Shown here: piece by piece, positions 48,218-61,065 of the stretch
Position numbering within the stretch: the first letter of the stretch is position 1
How the letters are laid out: every line of letters begins with the position of its first letter
NCBI RefSeq assembly: GCF_040115645.1
Contig: NW_027096030.1
Location: 124,001-188,000, forward strand
Length of the DNA stretch: 64,000 nucleotides
Direction of reading: 5' to 3'
From: Euwallacea fornicatus
Taxonomy: Eukaryota > Arthropoda > Insecta > Coleoptera > Curculionidae
Notes under the pieces: generated by a model
Seen by the model: the letters and a program-made list of their open reading frames with translations, nothing else
What the model was told of the DNA's origin: nothing
Databases searched by the model: none
Made by a program: the position numbers and the translations under genes

Positions 48218-51200
48218 GACACTTTCTTTAAGGAATTTGGTACTCATTTTCCGAAGTTATCGAGCTTCAAAATTTGAAAAGTCACACAAGTTGTGTGTTT
48301 GAGCACATAAAGTACTATTTTTTTTGGAAACTCAACAAGATGCAATCATGATGTGTTGTGTCATCTTTATAATCTCGTCGAGGTGATTAATTTGATACTT
48401 TGTTTAACAAATTTGGTCCTCATTTGCCGAAGTTATCGAGCTTCAAAGTTTGAAAAGTCACACAAGTTGTGTGTTTGAGCACATAAAGTACTATTTTACT
48501 TAAAAATTCAACAAGATGCAATCATGATGTGTTGTGACATCTTCAAAATCTCATTGAGGTGATTAATTTGACACTTTGTTTAAGAAATTTGGTACTCACT
48601 TGCCGAAGTTATCGAGCTTCAAAATTTGAAAAGTCCCACAAGTTGTGTGTTTGAGCTCATAAAGTACTATTTTTCTAGGAAATTCAACAAGATGCAATCA
48701 TGATGAGTTGTGACATCTTCAAAATCTCGTCGAGCTGATTAATTTGACACTTTGTTTAACAAATTTGGTCCTCATTTGCCGAAGTTATCGAGCTTCAAAG
48801 TTTGAAAAGTCACACAAGTTGTGTGTTTGAGCACATAAAGTACTATTTTTTTTGGAGATTCAACAAGATGCAATCATGATGAGGTGTGACATCTTCAAAA
48901 TCTCGTCGAGCTGATTAATTTGACACTTTCTTTAAGGAATTTGGTACTCATTTTCCGAAGTTATCGAGCTTCAAAATTTGAAAAGTCACACAAGTTGTGT
49001 GTTTGGGCACATAAAGTACTATTTTTCTTGGAAATTCAACAAGATGCAATCATGATGAGGTGTGACATCTTCAAAATCTCGTCGAGCTGATTAATTTGAC
49101 ACTTTCTTTAAGGAATTTGGTACTCATTTTCCGAAGTTATCGAGCTTCAAAATTTGAAAAGTCACACAAGTTGTGTGTTTGAGCACATAAAGTACTATTT
49201 TTTTTGGAAACTCAACAAGATGCAATCATGATGTGTTGTGTCATCTTTATAATCTCGTCGAGGTGATTAATTTGATACTTTGTTTAACAAATTTGGTCCT
49301 CATTTGCCGAAGTTATCGAGCTTCAAAGTTTGAAAAGTCACACAAGTTGTGTGTTTGAGCACATAAAGTACTATTTTTCTTAAAAATTCAACAAGATGCA
49401 ATCATGATGTGTTGTGACATCTTTAAAATCTCGTCGAGCTGATTAATTTGACACTTTGTTTAACAAATTTGGTCCTCATTTGCCGAAGTTATCGAGCTTC
49501 AAAGTTTGAAAAGTCACACAAGTTGTGTGTTTGAGCACATAAAGTACTATTTTTTTTGGAGATTCAACAAGATGCAATCATGATGAGGTGTGACATCTTC
49601 AAAATCTCGTCGAGCTGATTAATTTGACACTTTGTTTAAGGAATTTGGTACTCATTTTCCAAAGTTATCGAGCTTCAAAATTTGAAAAATCACACAAGTT
49701 GTGTGTTTGAGCACATAAAGTACTATTTTTCTTGGAAATTCAACAAGATGCAATCATGATGTGGTGTGTCATCTTTATAATCTCGTCGAGCTGATTAATT
49801 TGACACTTTGTTTAAGAAATGTGGTACTCATTTGCCGAAGTTATCGAGCTTCAAAATTTGAAAAGTCACAAAAGTTGTGTGTTTGGGCACATAAAGTACT
49901 ATTTTTCTTGGAAATTCAACAAGATGCAATCATGATGTGTTGTGTCATCTTTAAAATCTCGTCGAGCTGATTAATTTGACACTTTGTTTAACAAATTTGG
50001 TCCTCATTTGCCGAAGTTATCGAGCTTCAAAGTTTGAAAAGTCACACAAGTTGTGTGTTTGAGCACATAAAGTACTATTTTTCTTAAAAATTCAACAAGA
50101 TGCAATCATGATGTGTTGTGACATCTTTAAAATCTCGTCGAGCTGATTAATTTGACACTTTGTTTAACAAATTTGGTCCTCATTTGCCGAAGTTATCGAG
50201 CTTCAAAGTTTGAAAAGTCACACAAGTTGTGTGTTTGAGCACATAAAGTACTATTTTTCTAGAAAATTCAACGTGATGCAATCATGATGAGGTGTGACAT
50301 CTTCAAAATCTCGTCGAGCTGATTAATTTGACACTTTCTTTAAGGAATTTGGTACTCATTTTCCGAAGTTATCGAGCTTCAAAGTTTGAAAAGTCACACA
50401 AGTTGTGTGTTTGAGCACATAAAGTACTATTTTTTTTGGAGATTCAACAAGATGCAATCATGATGAGGTGTGACATCTTCAAAATCTCGTCGAGCTGATT
50501 AATTTGACACTTTGTTTAACAAATTTGGTTCTCATTTGCCGAAGTTATCGAGCTTCAAAATTTGAAAAGTCACACAAGTTGTGTGTTTGAGCACATAAAG
50601 TACTATTTTTCTTGGAAATTCAACATGATGCAATCATGATGTTTCATGTCATTTTAATGATCTCGTCGAGCCGATTAATTTGACACTTTGTTTAACAAAT
50701 TTGGTCCTCATTTGCCGAAGTTATCGAGCTTCAAAGTTTGAAAAGTCACACAAGTTGTGTGTTTGAGCACATAAAGTACTATTTTTTTTGGAGATTCAAC
50801 AAGATGCAATCATGATGAGGTGTGACATCTTCAAAATCTCGTCGAGCTGATTAATTTGACACTTTCTTTAAGGAATTTGGTACTCATTTTCCGAAGTTAT
50901 CGAGCTTCAAAATTTGAAAAGTCACACAAGTTGTGTGTTTGAGCACATAAAGTACTATTTTTTTTGGAAACTCAACAAGATGCAATCATGATGTGTTGTG
51001 TTATCTTTATAATCTCGTCGAGCTGATTAATTTGACACTTTGTTTAAGAAATTTGGTACTCATTTGCCGAAGTTATCGAGCTTCAAAATTTGAAAAGTCA
51101 CACAATTTGTGTGTTTGAGCACATAAAGTACTATTTTTTTTGGAAATTCAACAAGATGTAATCATGATGAGTTATGACATCTTCAAAATCTCGTCGAGCT

Positions 51201-54200
51201 GATTAATTTGACACTTTGTTTAAGAAATGTGGTACTCATTTGCCGAAGTTATAGAGCTTCAAAGTTTGAAAGGTCACACAAGTTGTGTGTTTGAGCACAT
51301 AAAGTACTATTTTTCTTGGAAATTCAACAAGATGCAATCATGATGTGTTGTGTCATCTTTAAAATCTCGTCGAGCTGATTAATTTGACACTTTGTTTAAC
51401 AAATTTGGTCCTCATTTGCCGAAGTTATCGAGCTTCAAATTTTGAAAAGTCACACAAGTTGTGTGTTTGAGCACATAAAGTACTATTTTTTTTGGAGATT
51501 CAACAAGATGCAATCATGATGAGGTGTGACATCTTCAAAATCTCGTCGAGCTGATTAATTTGACACTTTCTTTCAGGAATTTGGTACTCATTTTCCGAAG
51601 TTATCGAGCTTCAAAATTTGAAAAGTCACACAAGTTGTGTGTTTGAGCACATAAAGTACTATTTTTTTTGGAAATTCAACAAGATGTAATCATGATGTTT
51701 CATGTCATTTTAATGGTCTCGTCGAGCCGATTAATTTGACACTTTGTTTAACAAATTTGGTCCTCATTTGCCGAAGTTATCGAGCTTCAAAGTTTGAAAA
51801 GTCACACAAGTTGTGTGTTTGAGCACATAAAGTACTATTTTTTTTGGAAACTCAACAAGATGCAATCATGATGTGTTGTGTCATCTTTATAATCTCGTCG
51901 AGCTGATTAATTTGACACTTTGTTTAAGAAATTTGGTACTCATTTGCCGAAGTTATCGAGCTTCAAAGTTTGAAAAGTCACACAAGTTGTGTGTTTGAGC
52001 ACATCAAGTACTATTTTTTTTGGAAATTCAACAAGATGTAATCATGATGAGTTGTGACATCTTCAAAATCTCGTCGAGCTGATTAATTTGACACTTTCTT
52101 TAAGGAATTTGGTACTCATTTTCCGAAGTTATCGAGCTTCAAAATTTGAAAAGTCACACAAGTTGTGTGTTTGGGCACATAAAGTACTATTTTTCTTGGA
52201 AATTCAACAAGATGCAATCATGATGAGGTGTGACATCTTCAAAATCTCGTCGAGCTGATTAATTTGACACTTTCTTTAAGGAATTTGGTACTCATTTTCC
52301 GAAGTTATCGAGCTTCAAAATTTGAAAAGTCACACAAGCTGTGTGTTTGAGCACATAAAGTACTATTTTTTTTGGAAACTCAACAAGATGCAATCATGAT
52401 GTGTTGTGTCATCTTTATAATCTCGTCGAGCTGATTAATTTGACACTTTGTTTAACAAATTTGGTCCTCATTTGCCGAAGTTATCGAGCTTCAAAGTTTG
52501 AAAAGTCACACAAGTTGTGTGTTTGAGCACATAAAGTACTATTTTTCTAGAAAATTCAACGTGATGCAATCATGATGTTTCATGTCATTTTAAAGATCTC
52601 GTCGATCCGATTAATTTGACACTTTGTTTAACAAATTTGGTCCTCATTTGCCGAAGTTATCGAGCTTCAAAGTTTGAAAAGTCACACAAGTTGTGTGTTT
52701 GAGCACATAAAGTACTATTTTTCTTAAAAATTCAACAAGATGCAATCATGATGTGTTGTGACATCTTTAAAATCTCGTCGAGCTGATTAATTTGACACTT
52801 TGTTTAACAAATTTGGTCCTCATTTGCCGAAGTTATCGAGCTTCAAAGTTTGAAAAGTCACACAAGTTGTGTGTTTGAGCACATAAAGTACTATTTTTTT
52901 TGGAGATTCAACAAGATGCAATCATGATGAGGTGTGACATCTTCAAAATCTCGTCGAGCTGATTAATTTGACACTTTGTTTAAGGAATTTGGTACTCATT
53001 TTCCAAAGTTATCGAGCTTCAAAATTTGAAAAGTCACACAAGTTGTGTGTTTGAACACATAAAGTACTATTTTTCTAGAAAATTCAACGTGATGCAATCA
53101 TGATGTTTCATGTCATTTTAAAGATCTCGTCGATCCGATTAATTTGACACTTTGTTTAACAAATTTGGTCCTCATTTGCCGAAGTTATCGAGCTTCAAAG
53201 TTTGAAAAGTCACACAAGTTGTGTGTTTGAGCACATAAAGTACTATTTTTTTTGGAGATTCAACAAGATGCAATCATGATGAGGTGTGACATCTTCAAAA
53301 TCTCGTCGAGCTGATTAATTTGACACTTTCTTTAAGGAATTTGGTACTCATTTTCCGAAGTTATCGAGCTTCAAAATTTGAAAAGTCACACAAGTTGTGT
53401 GTTTCAGCACATAAAGTACTATTTTTTTTGGAAATTCAACAAGATGTAATCATGATGTTTCATGTCATTTTAAAGATCTCGTCGAGCCGATTAATTTGAC
53501 ACTTTGTTTAACAAATTTGGTCCTCATTTGCCGAAGTTATCGAGATTCAAAGTTTGAAAAATCACACAAGTTGTGTGTTTGAGCACATAAAGTACTATTT
53601 TTCTTGGAAATTCAACAAGATGCAATCATGATGTGTTGTGTCATCTTTAAAATCTCGTCGAGCTGATTAATTTGACACTTTCTTTAAGGAATTTGGTACT
53701 CATTTTCCGAAGTTATCGAGCTTCAAAATTTGAAAAGTCACACAAGTTGTGTGTTTGGGCACATAAAGTACTATTTTTCTTGGAAATTCAACAAGATGCA
53801 ATCATGATGAGGTGTGACATCTTCAAAATCTCGTCGAGCTGATTAATTTGACACTTTCTTTAAGGAATTTGGTACTCATTTTCCGAAGTTATCGAGCTTC
53901 AAAATTTGAAAAGTCACACAAGTTGTGTGTTTGAGCACATAAAGTACTATTTTTTTTGGAAACTCAACAAGATGCAATCATGATGTGTTGTGTCATCTTT
54001 ATAATCTCGTCGAGGTGATTAATTTGATACTTTGTTTAACAAATTTGGTCCTCATTTGCCGAAGTTATCGAGCTTCAAAGTTTGAAAAGTCACACAAGTT
54101 GTGTGTTTGAGCACATAAAGTACTATTTTACTTAAAAATTCAACAAGATGCAATCATGATGTGTTGTGACTTCTTCAAAATCTCGTTGAGGTGATTAATT

Positions 54201-54377
54201 TGACACTTTGTTTAAGGAATTTGGTACTCACTTGCCGAAGTTATCGAGCTTCAAAATTTGAAAAGTCCCACAAGTTGTGTGTTTGAGCTCATAAAGTACT
54301 ATTTTTCTAGGAAATTCAACAAGATGCAATCATGATGAGTTGTGACATCTTCAAAATCTCGTCGAGCTGATTAATTT
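48218..54377 (+). repeat. Region E, left part: 35 mixed monomers
   Basis: No long tandem unit is evident. Private substitutions become more frequent than on the left, for example TTTTCCAAAG near 49659 and 53003, CACAATTTGTG near 51103, GAGTTATGAC near 51170, TTTCAGGAATTT near 51572, TAATGGTCTC near 51712 and ACATCAAGTAC near 52002. A chimeric 3' half joins CTAGAAAATTCAACGTG to ATGAGGTGTGAC near 50263-50300. The last CAGCAC monomer is at 53322. No gene or inserted element is seen. Confidence 0.8.
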
Positions 54378-57300
54378 GACACTTTGTTTAACAAATTTGG
54401 TCCTCATTTGCCGAAGTTATCGAGCTTCGAAATTTGAAAAGTCACACAAGTTGTGTGTTTGGGCACATAAAGTACTATTTTTTTTGGAAATTCAACAAGA
54501 TGTAATCATGATGAGTTGTGACATCTTCAAAATCTCGTCGAGCTGATTAATTTGACACTTTCTTTAAGGAATTTGGTACTCATTTTCCGAAGTTATCGAG
54601 CTTCAAAATTTGAAAAGTCACACAAGTTGTGTGTTTGAGCACATAAAGTACTATTTTTTTTGGAAACTCAACAAGATGCAATCATGATGTGGTGTGTCAT
54701 CTTTATAATCTCGTCGAGCTGATTAATTTGACACTTTGTTTAACAAATTTGGTCCTCATTTGCCGAAGTTATCGAGCTTCAAATTTTGAAAAGTCACACA
54801 AGTTGTGTGTTTGGGCACATAAAGTACTATTTTTCTTGGAAATTCAACACGATGCAATCATGATGAGGTGTGACATCTTCAAAATCTCGTCGAGCTGATT
54901 AATTTGACACTTTGTTTAAGAAATTTGGTACTCATTTGCCGAAGTTATCGAGCTTCAAAGTTTGAAAAGTCACACAAGTTGTGTGTTTGAGCACATAAAG
55001 TACTATTTTTTTTGGAGATTCAACAAGATGCAATCATGATGAGGTGTGACATCTTCAAAATCTCGTCGAGCTGATTAATTTGACACTTTCTTTAAGGAAT
55101 TTGGTACTCATTTTCCGAAGTTATCGAGTTTCAAAGTTTGAAAAGACACACAAGTTGTGTGTTTGAGCACATAAAGTACTATTTTTCTTGGAAATTCAAC
55201 ATGATGCAATCATGACGTTTCATGTCATTTTAAAGATCTCGTCGAGCCGATTAATTTGACACTTTGTTTAACAAATTTGGTCCTCATTTGCCGAAGTTAT
55301 CGAGATTCAAAGTTTGAAAAATCACACAAGTTGTGTGTTTGAGCACATAAAGTACTATTTTTCTTGGAAATTCAACAAGATGCAATCATGATGTGTTGTG
55401 TCATCTTTATAATCTCGTCGAGCTGATTAATTTGACACTTTGTTTAAGGAATTTGGTACTCATTTTCCGAAGTTATCGAGCTTCAAAATTTGAAAAGTCA
55501 CACAAGTTGTGTGTTTGAGCACATAAAGTACTATTTTTTTTGGAAACTCAACAAGATGCAATCATGATGTGGTGTGTAATCTTTAAAATCTCGTCGAGCT
55601 GATTAATTTGACACTTTGTTTAACAAATTTGGTCCTCATTTGCCGAAGTTATCGAGCTTCAAAGTTTGAAAAGTCACACAAGTTGTGTGTTTGGGCACAT
55701 AAAGTACTATTTTTCTTGGAAATTCAACAAGATGCAATCATGATGAGGTGTGACATCTTCAAAATCTCGTCGAGCTGATTAATTTGACACTTTCTTTAAG
55801 GAATTTGGTACTCATTTTCCGAAGTTATCGAGCTTCAAAGTTTGAAAAGTCACACAAGTTGTGTGTTTGAGCACATAAAGTACTATTTTTTTTGGAGATT
55901 CAACAAGATGCAATCATGATGAGGTGTGACATCTTCAAAATCTCGTCGAGCTGATTAATTTGACACTTTGTTTAACAAATTTGGTCCTCATTTTCCGAAG
56001 TTATCGAGCTTCAAAATTTGAAAAGTCACACAAGTTGTGTGTTTGAGCACATAAAGTACTATTTTTTTTGGAAACTCAACAAGATGCAATCATGATGTGG
56101 TGTGTAATCTTTAAAATCTCGTCGAGCTGATTAATTTGACACTTTGTTTAACAAATTTGGTCCTCATTTGCCGAAGTTATCGAGCTTCAAAGTTTGAAAA
56201 GTCACACAAGTTGTGTGTTTGGGCACATAAAGTACTATTTTTCTTGGAAATTCAACAAGATGCAATCATGATGAGGTGTGACATCTTCAAAATCTCGTCG
56301 AGCTGATTAATTTGACACTTTCTTTAAGGAATTTGGTACTCATTTTCCGAAGTTATCGAGCTTCAAAATTTGAAAAGTCACACAAGTTGTGTGTTTGAGC
56401 ACATAAAGTACTATTTTTTTTGGAAACTCAACAAGATGCAATCATGATGTGTTGTGTTATCTTTATAATCTCGTCGAGCTGATTAATTTGACACTTTGTT
56501 TAAGAAATTTGGTACTCATTTGCCGAAGTTATCGAGCTTCAAAATTTGAAAAGTCACACAAATTGTGTGTTTGAGCACATAAAGTACTATTTTTCTTGGA
56601 AATTCAACAAGATGCAATCATGATGTGTTATGTCATCTTTTAAATCTCGTCGAGCTGATTAATTTGACACTTTGTTTAACAAATTTGGTCCTCATTTGCC
56701 GAAGTTATCGAGCTTCAAATTTTGAAAAGTCACACAAGTTGTGTGTTTGAGCACATAAAGTACTATTTTTTTTGGAGATTCAACAAGATGCAATCATGAT
56801 GAGGTGTGACATCTTCAAAATCTCGTCGAGCTGATTAATTTGACACTTTCTTTAAGGAATTTGGTACTCATTTTCCGAAGTTATCGAGCTTCAAAATTTG
56901 AAAAGTCACACAAGTTGTGTGTTTGAGCACATAAAGTACTATTTTTTTTGGAAACTCAACAAGATGCAATCATGATGTGTTGTGTCATCTTTATAATCTC
57001 GTCGAGCTGATTAATTTGACACTTTGTTTAACAAATTTGGTCCTCATTTGCCGAAGTTATCGAGCTTCAAATATTGAAAAGTCACACAAGTTGTGTGTTT
57101 GGGCACATAAAGTACTATTTTTCTTGGAAATTCAACACGATGCAATCATGATGAGGTGTGACATCTTCAAAATCTCGTCGAGCTGATTAATTTGACACTT
57201 TGTTTAAGAAATTTGGTACTCATTTGCCGAAGTTATCGGGCTTCAAAGTTTGAAAAGTCACACAAGTTGTGTGTTTGAGCACATAAAGTACTATTTTTCT

Positions 57301-57663
57301 AGAAAATTCAACGTGATGCAATCATGATGTTTCATGTCATTTTAAAGATCTCGTCGATCCGATTAATTTGACACTTTGTTTAACAAATTTGGTCCTCATT
57401 TGCCGAAGTTATCGAGCTTCAAAGTTTGAAAAGTCACACAAGTTGTGTGTTTGAGCACATAAAGTACTATTTTTTTTGGAGATTCAACAAGATGCAATCA
57501 TGATGTGTTGTGTCATCTTTATAATCTCGTCGAGCTGATTAATTTGACACTTTGTTTAACAAATTTGGTCCTCATTTGCCGAAGTTATCGAGCTTCAAAT
57601 TTTGAAAACTCACACAAGTTGTGTGTTTGGGCACATAAAGTACTATTTTTCTTGGAAATTCAA
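54378..57663 (+). repeat. Large duplicated block, copy 1
   Basis: This block and 61066-64000 share a long series of rare variants in the same order: TTCGAAATTTG, AAATTTTGAAAAG with CAACACGATG, TATCGAGTTTCAAAG with AAAAGACACAC, CATGACGTTTC, GTGTAATCTTTAAAATC, CACAAATTGTG with TGTTATGTC, and TATCGGGCTTC (57235 and 63572). The displacement is 6688 bp (38 monomers) at the left and 6337 bp at the right, so the second copy lacks two monomers and has one extra base. Confidence 0.88.
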
Positions 57664-60600
57664 CACGATGCAATCATGATGAGGTGTGACATCTTCAAAA
57701 TCTCGTCGAGCTGATTAATTTGACACTTTGTTTAAGAAATTTGGTACTCATTTGCCGAAGTTATCGAGCTTCAAAGTTTGAAAAGTCACACAAGTTGTGT
57801 ATTTGAGCACATAAAGTACTATTTTTCTAGAAAATTCAACGTGATGCAATCATGATGTTTCATGTCATTTTAAAGATCTCGTCGATCCGATTAATTTGAC
57901 ACTTTGTTTAACAAATTTGGTCCTCATTTGCCGAAGTTATCGAGCTTCAAAGTTTGAAAAGTCACACAAGTTGTGTGTTTGAGCACATAAAGTACTATTT
58001 TTTTTGGAGATTCAACAAGATGCAATCATGATGAGGTGTGACATCTTCAAAATCTCGTCGAGCTGACTAATTTGAGACTTTCTTTAAGGAATTTGGTACT
58101 CATTTTCCGAAGTTATCGAGCTTCAAAATGTGAAAAGTCACACAAGTTGTGTGTTTGAGCACATAAAGTACTATTTTTTTTGGAGATTCAACAAGATGCA
58201 ATCATGATGAGGTGTGACATCTTCAAAATCTCGTCGAGCTGATTAATTTGACACTTTCTTTAAGGAATTTGGTACTCATTTTCCGAAGTTATCGAGCTTC
58301 AAAATGTGAAAAGTCACACAAGTTGTGTGTTTGAGCACATAAAGTACTATTTTTTTTGGAAACTCAACAAGATGCAATCATGATGTGTTGTGTCATCTTT
58401 ATAATCTCGCCGAGCTGATTAATTTGATACTTTGTTCAACAAATTTGGTCCTCATTTGCCGAAGTTATCGAGCTTCAAAGTTTGAAAAGTCCCACAAGTT
58501 GTGTGTTTGAGCACATAAAGTACTATTTTTTTTGGAGATTCAACAAGATGCAATCATGATGAGGTGTGACATCTTCAAAATCTCGTCGAGCTGATTAATT
58601 TGACACTTTCTTTAAGGAATTTGGTACTCATTTTCCGAAGTTATCGAGCTTCAAAATTTGAAAAGTCACACAAGTTGTGTGTTTGAGCACAAAAAGTACT
58701 ATTTGTTTTGGAAACTCAACAAGATGCAATCATGATGAGTTGTGACATCTTCAAAATCTCGTCGAGCTGATTAATTTGACACTTTGTTTAAGAAATGTGG
58801 TACTCATTTGCCGAAGTTATCGAGCTTCAAAATGTGAAAAGTCACACAAGTTGTGTGTTTGAGCACATAAAGTACTATTTTTCTTGGAAATTCAACATGA
58901 TGCAATCATGATGTTTCATGTCATTTTAATGATCTCGTCGAGCCGATTAATTTGACACTTTCTTTAAGGAATTTGGTACTCATTTTCCGAAGTTATCGAG
59001 CTTCAAAATGTGAAAAGTCACACATGTTGTGTGTTTGAGCACATAAAGTACTATTTTTTTTGGAGATTCAACAAGATGCAATCATGATGAGGTGTGACAT
59101 CTTCAAAATCTCGTCGAGCTGATTAATTTGACACTTTCTTTAAGGAATTTGGTACTCATTTTCCGAAGTTATCGAGCTTCAAAATGTGAAAAGTCACACA
59201 TGTTGTGTGTTTGAGCACATAAAGTACTATTTTTTTTGGAGATTCAACAAGATGCAATCATGATGAGGTGTGACATCTTCAAAATCTCGTCGAGCTGATT
59301 AATTTGACACTTTCTTTAAGGAATTTGGTACTCATTTTCCGAAGTTATCGAGCTTCAAAGTTTGAAAAGTCCCACAAGTTGTGTGTTTGAGCACATAAAG
59401 TACTATTTTTTTTGGAGATTCAACAAGATGCAATCATGATGAGGTGTGACATCTTCAAAATCTCGTCGAGCTGATTAATTTGACACTTTCTTTAAGGAAT
59501 TTGGTACTCATTTTCCGAAGTTATCGAGCTTCAAAATTTGAAAAGTCACACAAGTTGTGTGTTTGAGCACAAAAAGTACTATTTGTTTTGGAAACTCAAC
59601 AAGATGCAATCATGATGTGTTGTGTCATCTTTATAATCTCGTCGAGCTGATTAATTTGACACTTTGTTTAAGAAATGTGGTACTCATTTGCCGAAGTTAT
59701 CGAGCTTCAAAGTTTGAAAGGTCACACAAGTTGTGTGTTTGAGCACATAAAGTACTATTTTTTTTGGAAACTCAACAAGATGCAATCATGATGAGTTGTG
59801 ACATCTTCAAAATCTCGTCGAGCTGATTAATTTGACACTTTCTTTAAGGAATTTGGTACTCATTTGCCGAAGTTATCGAGCTTCAAAATGTGAAAAGTCA
59901 CACAAGTTGTGTGTTTGAGCACATAAAGTACTATTTTTCTTGGAAATTCAACAAGATGCAATCATGATGTGTTGTGTAATCTTTAAAATCTCGTCGAGCT
60001 GATTAATTTGACACTTTGTTTAACAAATTTGGTCCTCATTTGCCGAAGTTATCGAGCTTCAAAGTTTGAAAAGTCACACAAGTTGTGTGTTTGGGCACAT
60101 AAAGTACTATTTTTCTTGGAAATTCAACAAGATGCAATCATGATGAGGTGTGACATCTTCAAAATCTCGTCGAGCTGATTAATTTGACACTTTCTTTAAG
60201 GAATTTGGTACTCATTTTCCGAAGTTATCGAGCTTCAAAGTTTGAAAAGTCACACAAGTTGTGTGTTTGAGCACATAAAGTACTATTTTTTTTGGAGATT
60301 CAACAAGATGCAATCATGATGAGTTGTGACATCTTCAAAATCTCGTCGAGCTGATTAATTTGACACTTTGTTTAAGAAATGTGGTACTCATTTGCCGAAG
60401 TTATCGAGCTTCAAAATGTGAAAAGTCACACAAGTTGTGTGTTTGAGCACATAAAGTACTATTTTTCTTGGAAATTCAACATGATGCAATCATGATGTTT
60501 CATGTCATTTTAATGATCTCGTCGAGCCGATTAATTTGACACTTTCTTTAAGGAATTTGGTACTCATTTTCCGAAGTTATCGAGCTTCAAAATGTGAAAA

Positions 60601-61065
60601 GTCACACATGTTGTGTGTTTGAGCACATAAAGTACTATTTTTTTTGGAGATTCAACAAGATGCAATCATGATGAGGTGTGACATCTTCAAAATCTCGTCG
60701 AGCTGATTAATTTGACACTTTCTTTAAGGAATTTGGTACTCATTTTCCGAAGTTATCGAGCTTCAAAATGTGAAAAGTCACACAAGTTGTGTGTTTGAGC
60801 ACATAAAGTACTATTTTTTTTGGAAACTCAACAAGATGCAATCATGATGTGTTGTGTTATCTTTATAATCTCGTCGAGCTGATTAATTTGACACTTTGTT
60901 TAAGAAATGTGGTACTCATTTGCCGAAGTTATCGAGCTTCAAAATGTGAAAAGTCACACAAGTTGTGTGTTTGAGCACATAAAGTACTATTTTTTTTGGA
61001 AACTCAACAAGATGCAATCATGATGAGTTGTGACATCTTCAAAATCTCGTCGAGCTGATTAATTT
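57664..61065 (+). repeat. Region E: divergent monomers between the large duplicate blocks
   Basis: Many monomers here carry AAAATGTGAAAAG (near 58126, 58301, 58830, 59005, 59182, 59890, 60413, 60590, 60767 and 60943), a variant I did not see elsewhere in the window. Others carry CACATGTTGTG or AGCACAAAAAGTAC. The pair 58778-59129 recurs at 60362-60713, 1584 bp (nine monomers) later. Private changes such as GACTAATTTGAGAC (near 58064) and TTTGTTCAAC (near 58431) are present. Register stays at 176 bp. Confidence 0.82.

Noticed and set aside
57235..57246. TATCGGGCTTC as a true CENP-B box (CGGG)
   Set aside because: It is a single A-to-G change seen only in the duplicated pair at 57235 and 63572. 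The required TTCG is not at the correct spacing on the same strand.
59557..59742. 61-codon open frame
   Set aside because: It also starts with GTG. It exists because AGCACATAAAG is mutated to AGCACAAAAAG, which removes a TAA. It is a by-product of satellite variation.
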